This document shows positions 34,958 through 41,884 of a stretch of 64,000 nucleotides of DNA, in pieces. A program made the translations under genes and the position numbers. Position 1 is the first letter of the stretch, and each line of letters begins with the position of its first letter. This DNA comes from Planctomycetota bacterium. GTDB lineage: Bacteria; Planctomycetota; Planctomycetia; Gemmatales; Gemmataceae. The stretch is taken from positions 18,987 to 82,986 of the forward strand of contig VGYC01000008.1 of NCBI GenBank assembly GCA_016873095.1. Direction: 5' to 3'. The notes beneath the pieces were generated by a model. That model was not told the DNA's origin. It saw only the letters and a program-made list of their open reading frames with translations, and searched no databases.

Positions 34958-34996
34958 GCGGTATGCGTCTTTGTTTGCGTGGGATTGCGACCGCTC

Positions 34997-35200
34997 AGCC
35001 CCGTTTCACGGGGCTTCCCGCGAAGCGGTCCTAGGCCCGCCGTTAACGGCGGGTAAAGAGGCGAGCCGAGAGCCACGAGGCCCGTTCACGGGCCTTCTCG
35101 CGGTTCCGCTTTAGAGAAGCGCTGAAGCCAAACACCGAGATGCCCCGTCAAACGGGGCTCGAAACGAGTGCTGCCTCCTGATCCCGCCGTCAACGGCGGG
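34997..35200. repeat. Array of five short palindromes upstream of the tRNA cluster
   Basis: Within 204 bases lie five near-perfect palindromes: 34997-35015 (AGCCCCGT stem), 35036-35053 (CCCGCCGTTAACGGCGGG), 35078-35095 (AGGCCCGT stem), 35142-35158 (GCCCCGT stem) and 35183-35200 (CCCGCCGT stem). All have a C-rich left arm ending in CGT and a G-rich right arm starting with ACG, with loops of 0-3 bases, and two are the same 18-mer apart from two central bases. A half-copy (CCGCGTGAACGGG) is at 35221-35233. No gene is present from 34958 to 35408. Confidence 0.85.
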
Positions 35201-35408
35201 CCTACCGCTACCGCAGGAAGCCGCGTGAACGGGACTGACAGAGTTCATTAGCTGCACCCATGAGTGAGCAAGTCGCGGATTGAGCGCGAACCATGCACGG
35301 GCCAGCGTGGTCTGGATTATCGGACAACGCGTCGGCTGGGCACTGGCGAGCCCAAGTGACTGTAACCCACCCGCATCAAGCTGTGCAGGTTCAACTCGAT
35401 GCTTGTTT

Positions 35409-35480
35409 CAGGGGGTAGGAAAGCGGTAATCCGCCGGCCTTGGGAGCCGGAAAGCGTGGGTTCGATCCCCACTCCCCTGA
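35409..35480 (+). tRNA. tRNA-Pro (anticodon TGG)
   Basis: A 72-base cloverleaf without an encoded CCA end. Acceptor CAGGGGG pairs with TCCCCTG, anticodon arm CCGGC-CTTGGGA-GCCGG gives TGG at positions 34-36, T arm GTGGG-TTCGATC-CCCAC. First of four closely spaced tRNA genes. Confidence 0.93.
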
Positions 35481-35492
35481 CTCGAATTGACT

Positions 35493-35563
35493 GGGCTCAT
35501 GGTCCAACGGGACGACACCAGTTCGGCAGACTGGAGATCCGGGTTCGATTCCCGGTGGGTCCA
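35493..35563 (+). tRNA. tRNA-Ala (anticodon GGC), with unusual C33
   Basis: A 71-base cloverleaf. Acceptor GGGCTCA pairs with TGGGTCC including the G3-U70 wobble pair that identifies tRNA-Ala, discriminator A. Anticodon arm CCAGT-TCGGCAG-ACTGG gives GGC at 34-36, but position 33 is C instead of the nearly universal U. D stem is only three pairs. T arm CCGGG-TTCGATT-CCCGG is normal. Confidence 0.8.
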
Positions 35564-35578
35564 CTCGATGCTCTCGAC

Positions 35579-35651
35579 ACCCCGATGGTGAAACGGACGA
35601 TCATGCCTCGCTTCTAACGAGGCGTTCCGGGTTCGAATCCTGGTCGGGGTA
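35579..35651 (+). tRNA. tRNA-Arg (anticodon TCT)
   Basis: A 73-base cloverleaf. Acceptor ACCCCGA pairs with TCGGGGT, D stem GTGA/TCAT, anticodon arm CCTCG-CTTCTAA-CGAGG gives TCT, T arm CCGGG-TTCGAAT-CCTGG, discriminator A. Confidence 0.93.
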
Positions 35652-35665
35652 TTCACGACGCTTGC

Positions 35666-35737
35666 AGTCCCGTCGTTCAGCGGGCAGGACATTCCCTTGA
35701 CATGGGAAAGATCGCTGGTTCGAATCCAGCCGGACTA
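35666..35737 (+). tRNA. tRNA-Val (anticodon GAC), acceptor stem one base short
   Basis: A 72-base cloverleaf. D arm GTTC-AGCGGGCA-GGAC, anticodon arm TTCCC-TTGACAT-GGGAA gives GAC, T arm GCTGG-TTCGAAT-CCAGC. The 5' acceptor strand is AGTCCCG but the 3' strand is CGGACT, one G fewer than the expected CGGGACT, leaving a bulged C. The defect is either a sequencing indel or a decayed gene. Confidence 0.85.
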
Positions 35738-35765
35738 CTCGAGAAAACCGGGCCGGGACAATGGT

Positions 35766-36740
35766 TCAGGCGCTGCTGCGCTCGCTCACCAGTTGCCGAC
35801 CACACGCCGCTGCTCCGATGAATCCGGCATCGACTCCCAGGGTGGCAAAGCAGAGCTGCGTTTTTTCCGCGGGGACGGGGAAGGCGAGTTCCTTGACGTG
35901 CTTGCGAATGCGGTTGAGGAAATGGTCGCCGGCGGCGATCATGCCGCCGCCGAAGACGACCATGTCCGGATCGATGATGTGCAGCATGTTGGTCGTGCCG
36001 ACGGCAAGATAATACGCGGTTTCCTCGACGATGCGCTCGGCGAGGGCGTCGCCGGCGTCGGCGGCGTCGAAGACGACATGAGCCGTCAAGTCGCGAGTGC
36101 CGCGAAGCGAGGACTTCTCCTCGCCGGCGTCCAGGGCGTCGAGCGTGCGCTTGACGACGGCGGTGGCGCTGGCATAGGCTTCCAGGCAGCCCCAGCGGCC
36201 GCAACCACATTGCCGCGGCCTGGTCATCTCGATCTTCATGTGCCCCAGTTCGGCGCCGTGGCTGTGTTCCCCTTGTACCACCATGCCGCCGATGATGATG
36301 CCGCCGCCGACTCCCGTGCCGAGCGTGAACAGCACCATGCTATGGGCATCCGTGCCAGCCCCGATCCAGAACTCGCCCAGGGCGGCGGCGTTGGCGTCGT
36401 TTTGAAAAGCCGTCGGCAGGCCGAAAACCTTGTGAATGTGAGCACGCACGGGAACGTTCTGCCAGGGTCGCAGGTTGGGCGGGTCCAGGATCAGGCCGGC
36501 GGGGATGTCCATCGTCCCTGGCGTGGCGACACCGATGGCGGCGATGTCGTCCATCTTCAGGCCGGCATCAGCAACGGCCTGGCGAATGGTCTCGCACATG
36601 CGTTCCAGCCCGAATTCCTGACCGTGATGGGCCTCGGTGGGCAGGCTCGCGGAGGCCAGCACGCGGCCGGCGTCGTCCACCACGCCGGCCTTCATGCTGG
36701 TGCCGCCCACGTCCAGTCCGACAAACATGCGCTTCGTCAT
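35766..36740 (-). CDS. ROK family sugar kinase (glucokinase-like)
   Basis: A 324-residue ROK kinase. Phosphate loop FVGLDVGGTSMKAGVV, GVATPGTMD, catalytic Asp region FQNDANAAALGEFWIGAG, TLGTGVGGGIIIGG, ELGHMKIE, and the zinc motif CGCGRWGCLEAY. Length and motif order fit an ATP-dependent glucokinase, though other hexoses are possible; there is no N-terminal helix-turn-helix, so it is an enzyme rather than a NagC-type repressor. It lies convergent to the tRNA cluster. Confidence 0.93.
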   Translation of the reverse strand: MTKRMFVGLDVGGTSMKAGVVDDAGRVLASASLPTEAHHGQEFGLERMCETIRQAVADAGLKMDDIAAIGVATPGTMDIPAGLILDPPNLRPWQNVPVRAHIHKVFGLPTAFQNDANAAALGEFWIGAGTDAHSMVLFTLGTGVGGGIIIGGMVVQGEHSHGAELGHMKIEMTRPRQCGCGRWGCLEAYASATAVVKRTLDALDAGEEKSSLRGTRDLTAHVVFDAADAGDALAERIVEETAYYLAVGTTNMLHIIDPDMVVFGGGMIAAGDHFLNRIRKHVKELAFPVPAEKTQLCFATLGVDAGFIGAAACGRQLVSERSSA

Positions 36741-36948
36741 TCGCCAGTTTTCCCGTGTTGGCAGGTGGTTCTCTCAGGTCGACTTCGCTTGCCCATCTTC
36801 AATGAGACTGGGCAAGGTTCGTCGGCGTGGAAAGACCGACCTGGGGCCGGTCCCGCGGGCGCATTGGCCTCCGCAGGGCTGCCGTATTGTTTTATAATTC
36901 GCCCTCGGTTGGGACGACAAACGAGGCGCCGCAGCGCTGGATAATTGC

Positions 36949-38709
36949 ATGACTGACAATTGCAACGCAGTGATGGAGTCGGACGGTGGCGCGGCGGCTT
37001 CGCGGCTGAGGCATCATGCATTGTTGCTGGCGGCAGGGCTTGGTCTGTTCTTCTTCAACCTGGGTGGCCCATCCCTGTGGGACGTGGACGAAGGACGCAA
37101 CAGCAGCGCCGCCCTGGCCATGTGTGAAGCGGGGGACTGGGTCGTGCCGACCTTCAATGGCGCGCTGCGCGTCGACAAGCCGGTGCTGCTCTACTGGCTG
37201 CAGGCTCTGTCCTTCCACTTGCTTGGCATTGACGAGTTTGCCGCTCGGCTGCCATCCGCGCTGGCGGCGCTGCTGACGATGGTTCTGTGTTACGAACTGG
37301 GAAGGCGCATGTTCAGCGCGGCGGCCGGCTTGCTGGCCGGGCTGATCGCCGGCAGCGCGCCGCTCTTCTGTGCCGCGGCGCGCTTCGCCAACCCGGACGC
37401 GCTGCTCAACCTGTTCACCGTGCTGACACTCTTCCTTTTCTGGCGCGGTCTTCCCCGACCCTCCGGCTGGTGGCACTTCTCCCTGGGTCTGAGCATGGGT
37501 TTCGGCACGCTGGCCAAGGGCCTGATCGGCTTCGTCTTGCCGCAGGCGGTGATCGTCATCACGCTCCTGGCGAGCCGCCAGGGGCGCTTGCTGCGCGATC
37601 GCCGGCTGCTGCTGGGCATTCTCGGCTTCTGTCTGGCGGCGCTGCCCTGGCACATCGCCATCATTTTGGCCACCAAGTGGGAGTTCATCAGCGGGTTCTA
37701 CCTGAACCACAACGTCAATCGCTTCCTGCAAACCATGGAGACCCACGGCGGCGGCGTGTATCTGTATCCGGCCATCTTCCTGGCAGGTTTTGCCCCCTGG
37801 TCCGTGTTCTTGCCGCTGGTGCTGTGGCACGAAGCCCGATTGATCTTCGGTGGGCCTCGTGGTGGAACGGCGTTCCACGGTTGTCCGGACGAGCCGCGGA
37901 ATCCGTCTGCCGACCCCGCTGGAAATCGGTCGCCCGGGGAAGGGACGGCGCGCATACTGCTGTGGAGCTGGATCGGCGTGTATCTGGTTTTCTTCTCGCT
38001 TTCGGCGACCAAGCTGCCCAACTATATCCTGCCGATCATCGTGCCGGCGGCGATCTTGACCGGTCGCTACCTGAACGGCTGGCGGACGGGCGTGATTCAG
38101 CTGACGCCCTGGGCATGGCAACTCGCCTGCGCCGCGCTGCTGCTCGTCGGCGTGCTGGCCAGCATGGGCTTGCTGATAGCCGGCGGCGTCATCGAGCTGG
38201 AAGTATATCGTGGCCGGAGTTTCGGAGAGCTTGGAGCCTGGGCGCCGCTGGGCCTGCTCCTGGTGCTGGGCGGCTTGCTGGCGGCGTGGCAGGCACGCCG
38301 CGGCCGGCACACGCGGGCACTGGCTTGTTGCGTCACGTCTGCCGTGCTGCTGGCAATCGGCGCCGGCGCGGGCGTCAATGCCGCCTTCGATCCATACAAG
38401 GCCCCGCGCATTCTCGTTCAGCAATCAGGCGCTTGTTGTCCGGATCAGGACCTGCGCATCGGCGCGTTCGGGCTGAGCCAGTTTGCCAGCCTGACCTTTT
38501 ACAGCCGCCGCGACGTGATCACGCAACGCACCGAGGAAGAGGCGCTGGATCTGCTGCGCTATCCGACGCCGACCGTGCTTTTCCTGGCGGAGAGCGCGTG
38601 GCGCCAGCTGGCGGATCGTGCTCCAGGCGCCCACGTGGTCGCAAGAAGCTTCAACCTGTACCGCAACGATTTCGTGGTGGCCGTGAAGAATCAGCCGATG
38701 GTGGAGTAG
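36949..38709 (+). CDS. GT39/ArnT-like membrane glycosyltransferase
   Basis: A 586-residue multi-pass membrane protein. The catalytic DE motif of dolichyl-phosphate-mannose/lipid-linked sugar transferases is in LWDVDEGRNSSAALAM, followed by VPTFNGALRVDKPVLLYWLQ in the first outer loop. About eleven hydrophobic helices follow, with TKLPNYILPIIVPAAIL typical of ArnT-like proteins, then a soluble C-terminal domain. A polar Gly/Pro-rich insert of ~35 residues (from FGGPRGGTAFHGCPDEPRNP) interrupts the helices and coincides with a DNA palindrome at 37862-37878. Likely transfers a sugar from a polyprenyl phosphate onto lipid or protein. The start could also be the ATG at 36973. Confidence 0.9.
   Translation: MTDNCNAVMESDGGAAASRLRHHALLLAAGLGLFFFNLGGPSLWDVDEGRNSSAALAMCEAGDWVVPTFNGALRVDKPVLLYWLQALSFHLLGIDEFAARLPSALAALLTMVLCYELGRRMFSAAAGLLAGLIAGSAPLFCAAARFANPDALLNLFTVLTLFLFWRGLPRPSGWWHFSLGLSMGFGTLAKGLIGFVLPQAVIVITLLASRQGRLLRDRRLLLGILGFCLAALPWHIAIILATKWEFISGFYLNHNVNRFLQTMETHGGGVYLYPAIFLAGFAPWSVFLPLVLWHEARLIFGGPRGGTAFHGCPDEPRNPSADPAGNRSPGEGTARILLWSWIGVYLVFFSLSATKLPNYILPIIVPAAILTGRYLNGWRTGVIQLTPWAWQLACAALLLVGVLASMGLLIAGGVIELEVYRGRSFGELGAWAPLGLLLVLGGLLAAWQARRGRHTRALACCVTSAVLLAIGAGAGVNAAFDPYKAPRILVQQSGACCPDQDLRIGAFGLSQFASLTFYSRRDVITQRTEEEALDLLRYPTPTVLFLAESAWRQLADRAPGAHVVARSFNLYRNDFVVAVKNQPMVE
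37862..37878. repeat. Perfect 8-bp-arm palindrome inside the GT39 gene
   Basis: GTGGAACGGCGTTCCAC with a single central base lies in the coding sequence for the polar loop insert of the glycosyltransferase. The reading frame is preserved across it. Confidence 0.75.
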
Positions 38710-38730
38710 TCGGGACGTATTGTGTCGGGG

Positions 38731-38943
38731 CTAACGCGTCGGGGCGACGCGGGGCATCATCTTGGCCTTGCGAATGGCGCTTTGCTTGCGAAGCTTGGCG
38801 CGGCGGCGGGCCTCGCACGGCTTCTCGTAGTGGCTGCGCTTGCGCAGTTCCTTGGTCAGGCCGCTACGCTCGAGCAGTTTCTTGAAGCGGCGCAACGCCG
38901 CACCGATGGGTTCCCGGTCGTGAATTCGCATCCGAAGGGGCAT
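38731..38943 (-). CDS. rpsU: 30S ribosomal protein bS21
   Basis: A 70-residue basic protein whose sequence is typical S21: RIHDREPIGAALRRFKKLLE, then SGLTKELRKRSHYEKPCEAR and RRAKLRKQSAIRKAKM. S21 binds the 3' end region of 16S rRNA in the small subunit and aids initiation. It stands alone here. Immediately upstream (right side on the map) lies a heptamer tandem repeat, which would fall in its 5' leader or promoter. Confidence 0.96.
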   Translation of the reverse strand: MPLRMRIHDREPIGAALRRFKKLLERSGLTKELRKRSHYEKPCEARRRAKLRKQSAIRKAKMMPRVAPTR

Positions 38944-38954
38944 GCAGGTCCTCT

Positions 38955-39008
38955 GTTCAGTGTTCAGTGTTCAGTGTTCAGTGTTCAGTGTTCAGTGTTC
39001 AGTGTTCA
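38955..39008 (+). repeat. GTTCAGT heptamer tandem repeat, seven full copies
   Basis: Seven perfect GTTCAGT units run from 38955 to 39003, followed by a partial eighth. The array starts 12 bases upstream of the rpsU start codon. Three inverted units (ACTGAAC, ACTGAAA, ACTGAAC) lie at 39086-39106, so the two could pair across ~80 bases. Confidence 0.95.
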
Positions 39009-39085
39009 ACAGGCGAGTCCGTATTATACAGATCAATGGCGGGGCGGGAAGTTCGAAACGCGATTCTGCCAGCGGCCCACTGCAA

Positions 39086-39106
39086 ACTGAACACTGAAAA
39101 CTGAAC
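39086..39106 (-). repeat. Inverted GTTCAGT units
   Basis: Reads ACTGAACACTGAAAACTGAA plus C, the reverse complement of the heptamer array at 38955. It ends four bases before the stop codon of the neighbouring secreted-protein gene. Confidence 0.85.
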
Positions 39107-39109
39107 ACT

Positions 39110-40114
39110 CTACTTGTCCTTTGGCGCGTTGCCGAGGAATTTCAGCAGTCCGGCGCCGCCCAGCGTGCCCTTGCCTTCCTCGATGCTCTTGGCGATGGTC
39201 TTGTTGGCGTAGTCCTTGACGCGCGGTTCGGAGGCCTTGACGGCGGTTTGCAGCAGATCCTTGAATTGATCGCCGAACGCCTTGGCCTGTTCTCCTTCCA
39301 GCACCTGTCCCAGCCGGACCGTGCCCACTTCGCGCAGGGTGAAGTCCTTGAGGTCGAGATTCAGCCGCGTCACCTTGGGATCGACCTTGAGCGCGAACGT
39401 CTTGGGATCGAGGGCGATACTGACATCGCAATCCAGCGAGACGGCGACGACGCAGTCGGCCTTGCCCTTGAAGCCGACGAGCGTCAACCCCTTTTGCCAG
39501 TGCTGCGCCTCGATCTCGGTGCGGACTGCGGACTCGCTGTCCACGACCACGCGATAAGTCTTGGCATCGATGGCTTTGAAATCCCTGACCTTGATCTTCA
39601 AGTCGCGTTGCGGATCATCCATGCGGACGCGGACTTTTCGCCACAGGCCGTGCGGCAATTCGACCTTGTTGCCCTTCTTGACATAGGTTCGCAGGTTCGG
39701 CAAGCGCAACGGTTCCTTGAGCGGAATCGTCTGGCCCCAGGCCGACTTGTCCTCATAGACCTTGGGCATCTGCTTGACGACCATGCCGTGGATGACCTTG
39801 GAGAAGTCGGCAAACTTGTCCGGATTGTCCTTGATGTCGTCCCTGGCGCGCTCGTCGGCGCGCGCGGCAACCACGACGGCCACAACAAACATGGGCTTTC
39901 CCTCGGCAAGCCAGATGCGCGCTTCCTGCAGGTCGCGAATTGCCAGACCGAAAGCTTGCGGTCCCTGTCCGGTTCCCTTGCCCTTGCCCTTTGCTTTCGC
40001 CTTTGCTTGCGCCCCCTTGCCCTTCTTGCCGTCGGCGCCGGCGTCGGCCGCCAGCACTGCCAGCAAGCTCGCGGAACCCAATATCAACGCGCACAAGCCA
40101 AAACGGCGATTCAT
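39110..40114 (-). CDS. Exported Lys/Gly-rich protein of unknown function
   Basis: A 334-residue protein with a signal peptide (MNRRFGLCALILGSASLLAV). Residues ~27-50 are a basic low-complexity stretch (KAKAKAKGKGKG-like), followed by a domain with no family I recognise: LEIK-type beta strands alternating with basic loops (VELPHGLWRKVRVRMDD, CVVAVSLDCDVSIALDPKTF, LNLDLKDFTLREVGTVRLG) and a helical C-terminus. The alternation of strands suggests a lipid- or ligand-binding barrel. The start at 40114 was chosen from the signal peptide. No operon partner. Confidence 0.75.
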   Translation of the reverse strand: MNRRFGLCALILGSASLLAVLAADAGADGKKGKGAQAKAKAKGKGKGTGQGPQAFGLAIRDLQEARIWLAEGKPMFVVAVVVAARADERARDDIKDNPDKFADFSKVIHGMVVKQMPKVYEDKSAWGQTIPLKEPLRLPNLRTYVKKGNKVELPHGLWRKVRVRMDDPQRDLKIKVRDFKAIDAKTYRVVVDSESAVRTEIEAQHWQKGLTLVGFKGKADCVVAVSLDCDVSIALDPKTFALKVDPKVTRLNLDLKDFTLREVGTVRLGQVLEGEQAKAFGDQFKDLLQTAVKASEPRVKDYANKTIAKSIEEGKGTLGGAGLLKFLGNAPKDK

Positions 40115-40278
40115 CTGTGATCTCCTCAATAGCACCCGTTCATCCCACGACTGATTAACAAAGTGTTAAACCTTCCAACCCCGCAAAGGTTCCGCCAGAT
40201 AATTCAGGTCGTCCGCGACGACTGACCGCAAGCTGTCATCGTAACCGGCAGCGACAGTAGCGCGACCCGCAAACCGGC

Positions 40279-40297
40279 AGACAAGCTGGCAGCTTGT
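40279..40297. repeat. Short perfect palindrome (ACAAGCTGSCAGCTTGT family, copy 2)
   Basis: GACAAGCTGGCAGCTTGTC, nine pairs around one central G, between the secreted-protein gene and the DUF1501 stop. Same family as 14745-14763, differing in the central base and the outermost pair. Confidence 0.8.
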
Positions 40298-40310
40298 CGC
40301 CACGAATTCA

Positions 40311-41705
40311 TCAAGCCAGCAAGCTCGTCAGCACGCGGCCATGCACGTCGGTCAGCCGTCGGTCCGTGCCGTTGTGGGGGAACGTCAGCCGCGTGTGATC
40401 GATGCCCAGCAGATGCAGCATCGTTGCGTGCAAGTCGTAGCAGTACAGCGGCTCGACGGCCTGCCAGCCCCAATCGTCGCTCTGGCCGGCGGTGGCGCCC
40501 CCCTTGATGCCGGCGCCGGCGAGCCAGGCAATGGCGGTGCGGCCGTTGTGGTCGCGCCCCTCCGAGCCCTGGCTGAACGGCTGCCGGCCGAACTCCGTGC
40601 ACCACACTACCAGCGTGTCCTCGAACAGGCCGCGTTGCTTGAGGTCTTGCAGCAGCGCCGCCGTCGGTTTGTCGATGCTGCGGGCCATCGGCGGCAGCTC
40701 GTTGATGATGCTGGTGTGATTGTCCCAGTTGCCGCTGGCGCCGCCGGCCCCGCTCCAGACCTGGACGAAACGCACACCACGCTCGAGCAAGCGGCGGGCC
40801 GTCAGGCAGTTCCTTGCGAATGTATCGGTCGCGGGCTCGCCCAGGCCGTAAAGCCGTCGCGTGGCTTCCGTCTCGCGCGACAGGTCGAGCGCCTCCGGAG
40901 CGCTCAGTTGCATGCGTGCCGCCAGCTCGTAGCTGGAGATGCGTGCCTCCAGCCGCGAGTTGCCGGGCATCCTCGCCAGATGATCGCGATTCAGCTCGCG
41001 AAGCAGGTCATGGCCGTCGCGCTCGCTGTCGCGGGTGATGTGCCGGGCCGTTGCCGGCGGATGCAGCGACGCGATCGGCGTCGGCTGGTTGGCCCGGATG
41101 ATCGTCCCCGTGTGCACGACCGGCAGAAAGCCCGACGAGAAGTTGCCCTGGTTGTTGTACGGCAGGCCGCGCGGGTCCGGCAGGACGACGAACGTCGGCA
41201 GGTTGTCGCTCAGGCTGCCCAGGCCATAGCTGATCCACGCCCCCATGCACGGGAAGCCGGGCAGCGTGAAGCCGGTGTTCATCATGTAGCTGGCCGGCCC
41301 GTGCACGTTGGTGCGCGTGACGATGGACATCAGGAATGCCATGTCATCGACATGCAGGGCCAGATGCGGGAAGACCTCGCTCACCCAGCGGCCCGATTGT
41401 CCGTATCGTCGAAACGCGAACGGACAGCGGAGGACATTGCCTGGCGTGGACGTGACCGCCTCGACGCGCTGGCCATCGCCCGGGTCGAATGGCCGGCCAT
41501 GCAGCCTCTCCAGTGCCGGCTTGTAATCGAACGTATCGACCTGGCTGGCCCCGCCGTTCATGAAGAGCTGCACGATCCGCCTGACGCGAGCTTGCGGCTT
41601 CGCGCTCGCAGGACCCCGTTCCTCGGCACGCAGCATGTCGGCGAGCGCAATACCGCCGAGGCCACCGCCGAGTCGCCAGAGAAGATCGCGCCGTGACAAG
41701 AGCAT
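40311..41705 (-). CDS. DUF1501 domain protein (Tat-exported, sulfatase-fold)
   Basis: A 464-residue protein. The N-terminus has a twin-arginine signal (SRRDLLWRLGGGLGGIALAD). DUF1501 landmarks: VQLFMNGGASQVDTFDYKP, CPFAFRRYGQSGRWVSEVFP, SIVTRTNVHGPASYMMNTGF, FPCMGAWISYGLGS, and TLVVWCTEFGRQPFSQGSEG followed by RDHNGRTA. These proteins have an alkaline-phosphatase-like fold and are nearly always next to a DUF1549/DUF1553 cytochrome gene, as here (the partner ends 180 bases upstream). The pair is a hallmark of planctomycetes; its reaction is not established. The start at 41705 places the signal at the N-terminus. Confidence 0.95.
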   Translation of the reverse strand: MLLSRRDLLWRLGGGLGGIALADMLRAEERGPASAKPQARVRRIVQLFMNGGASQVDTFDYKPALERLHGRPFDPGDGQRVEAVTSTPGNVLRCPFAFRRYGQSGRWVSEVFPHLALHVDDMAFLMSIVTRTNVHGPASYMMNTGFTLPGFPCMGAWISYGLGSLSDNLPTFVVLPDPRGLPYNNQGNFSSGFLPVVHTGTIIRANQPTPIASLHPPATARHITRDSERDGHDLLRELNRDHLARMPGNSRLEARISSYELAARMQLSAPEALDLSRETEATRRLYGLGEPATDTFARNCLTARRLLERGVRFVQVWSGAGGASGNWDNHTSIINELPPMARSIDKPTAALLQDLKQRGLFEDTLVVWCTEFGRQPFSQGSEGRDHNGRTAIAWLAGAGIKGGATAGQSDDWGWQAVEPLYCYDLHATMLHLLGIDHTRLTFPHNGTDRRLTDVHGRVLTSLLA

Positions 41706-41884
41706 GGTTATGATGTTAAGACAAGCCATGCTCGCTTGCAAGCGGATCGCGGTCCCAGAGGTAGCACAATGTCGCGTTTTTAGGAAGTGAAGTGCAATTG
41801 TAGTTGCGGCAGGCGGATTTCCAAAATCCCTCGGACCGCATACGGACCTCGCATGGCAGCCTGCGAACGCGAAACGTAAACAGC

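Noticed and set aside
34997..35233. Palindrome array considered as a CRISPR array
   Set aside because: Units are palindromes of different sequence with irregular spacing and no constant repeat/spacer pattern; no cas genes are present.
36892..38424. 510-codon minus-strand ORF opposite the GT39 gene
   Set aside because: Q/R/H-rich translation without any fold; the plus strand encodes a clear membrane enzyme.
38955..39008. Heptamer array considered as part of a coding region (FSVQCSVFSVQ translation)
   Set aside because: Tandem simple repeat read in a chance frame; it overlaps the upstream region of rpsU and has no start or conserved context.
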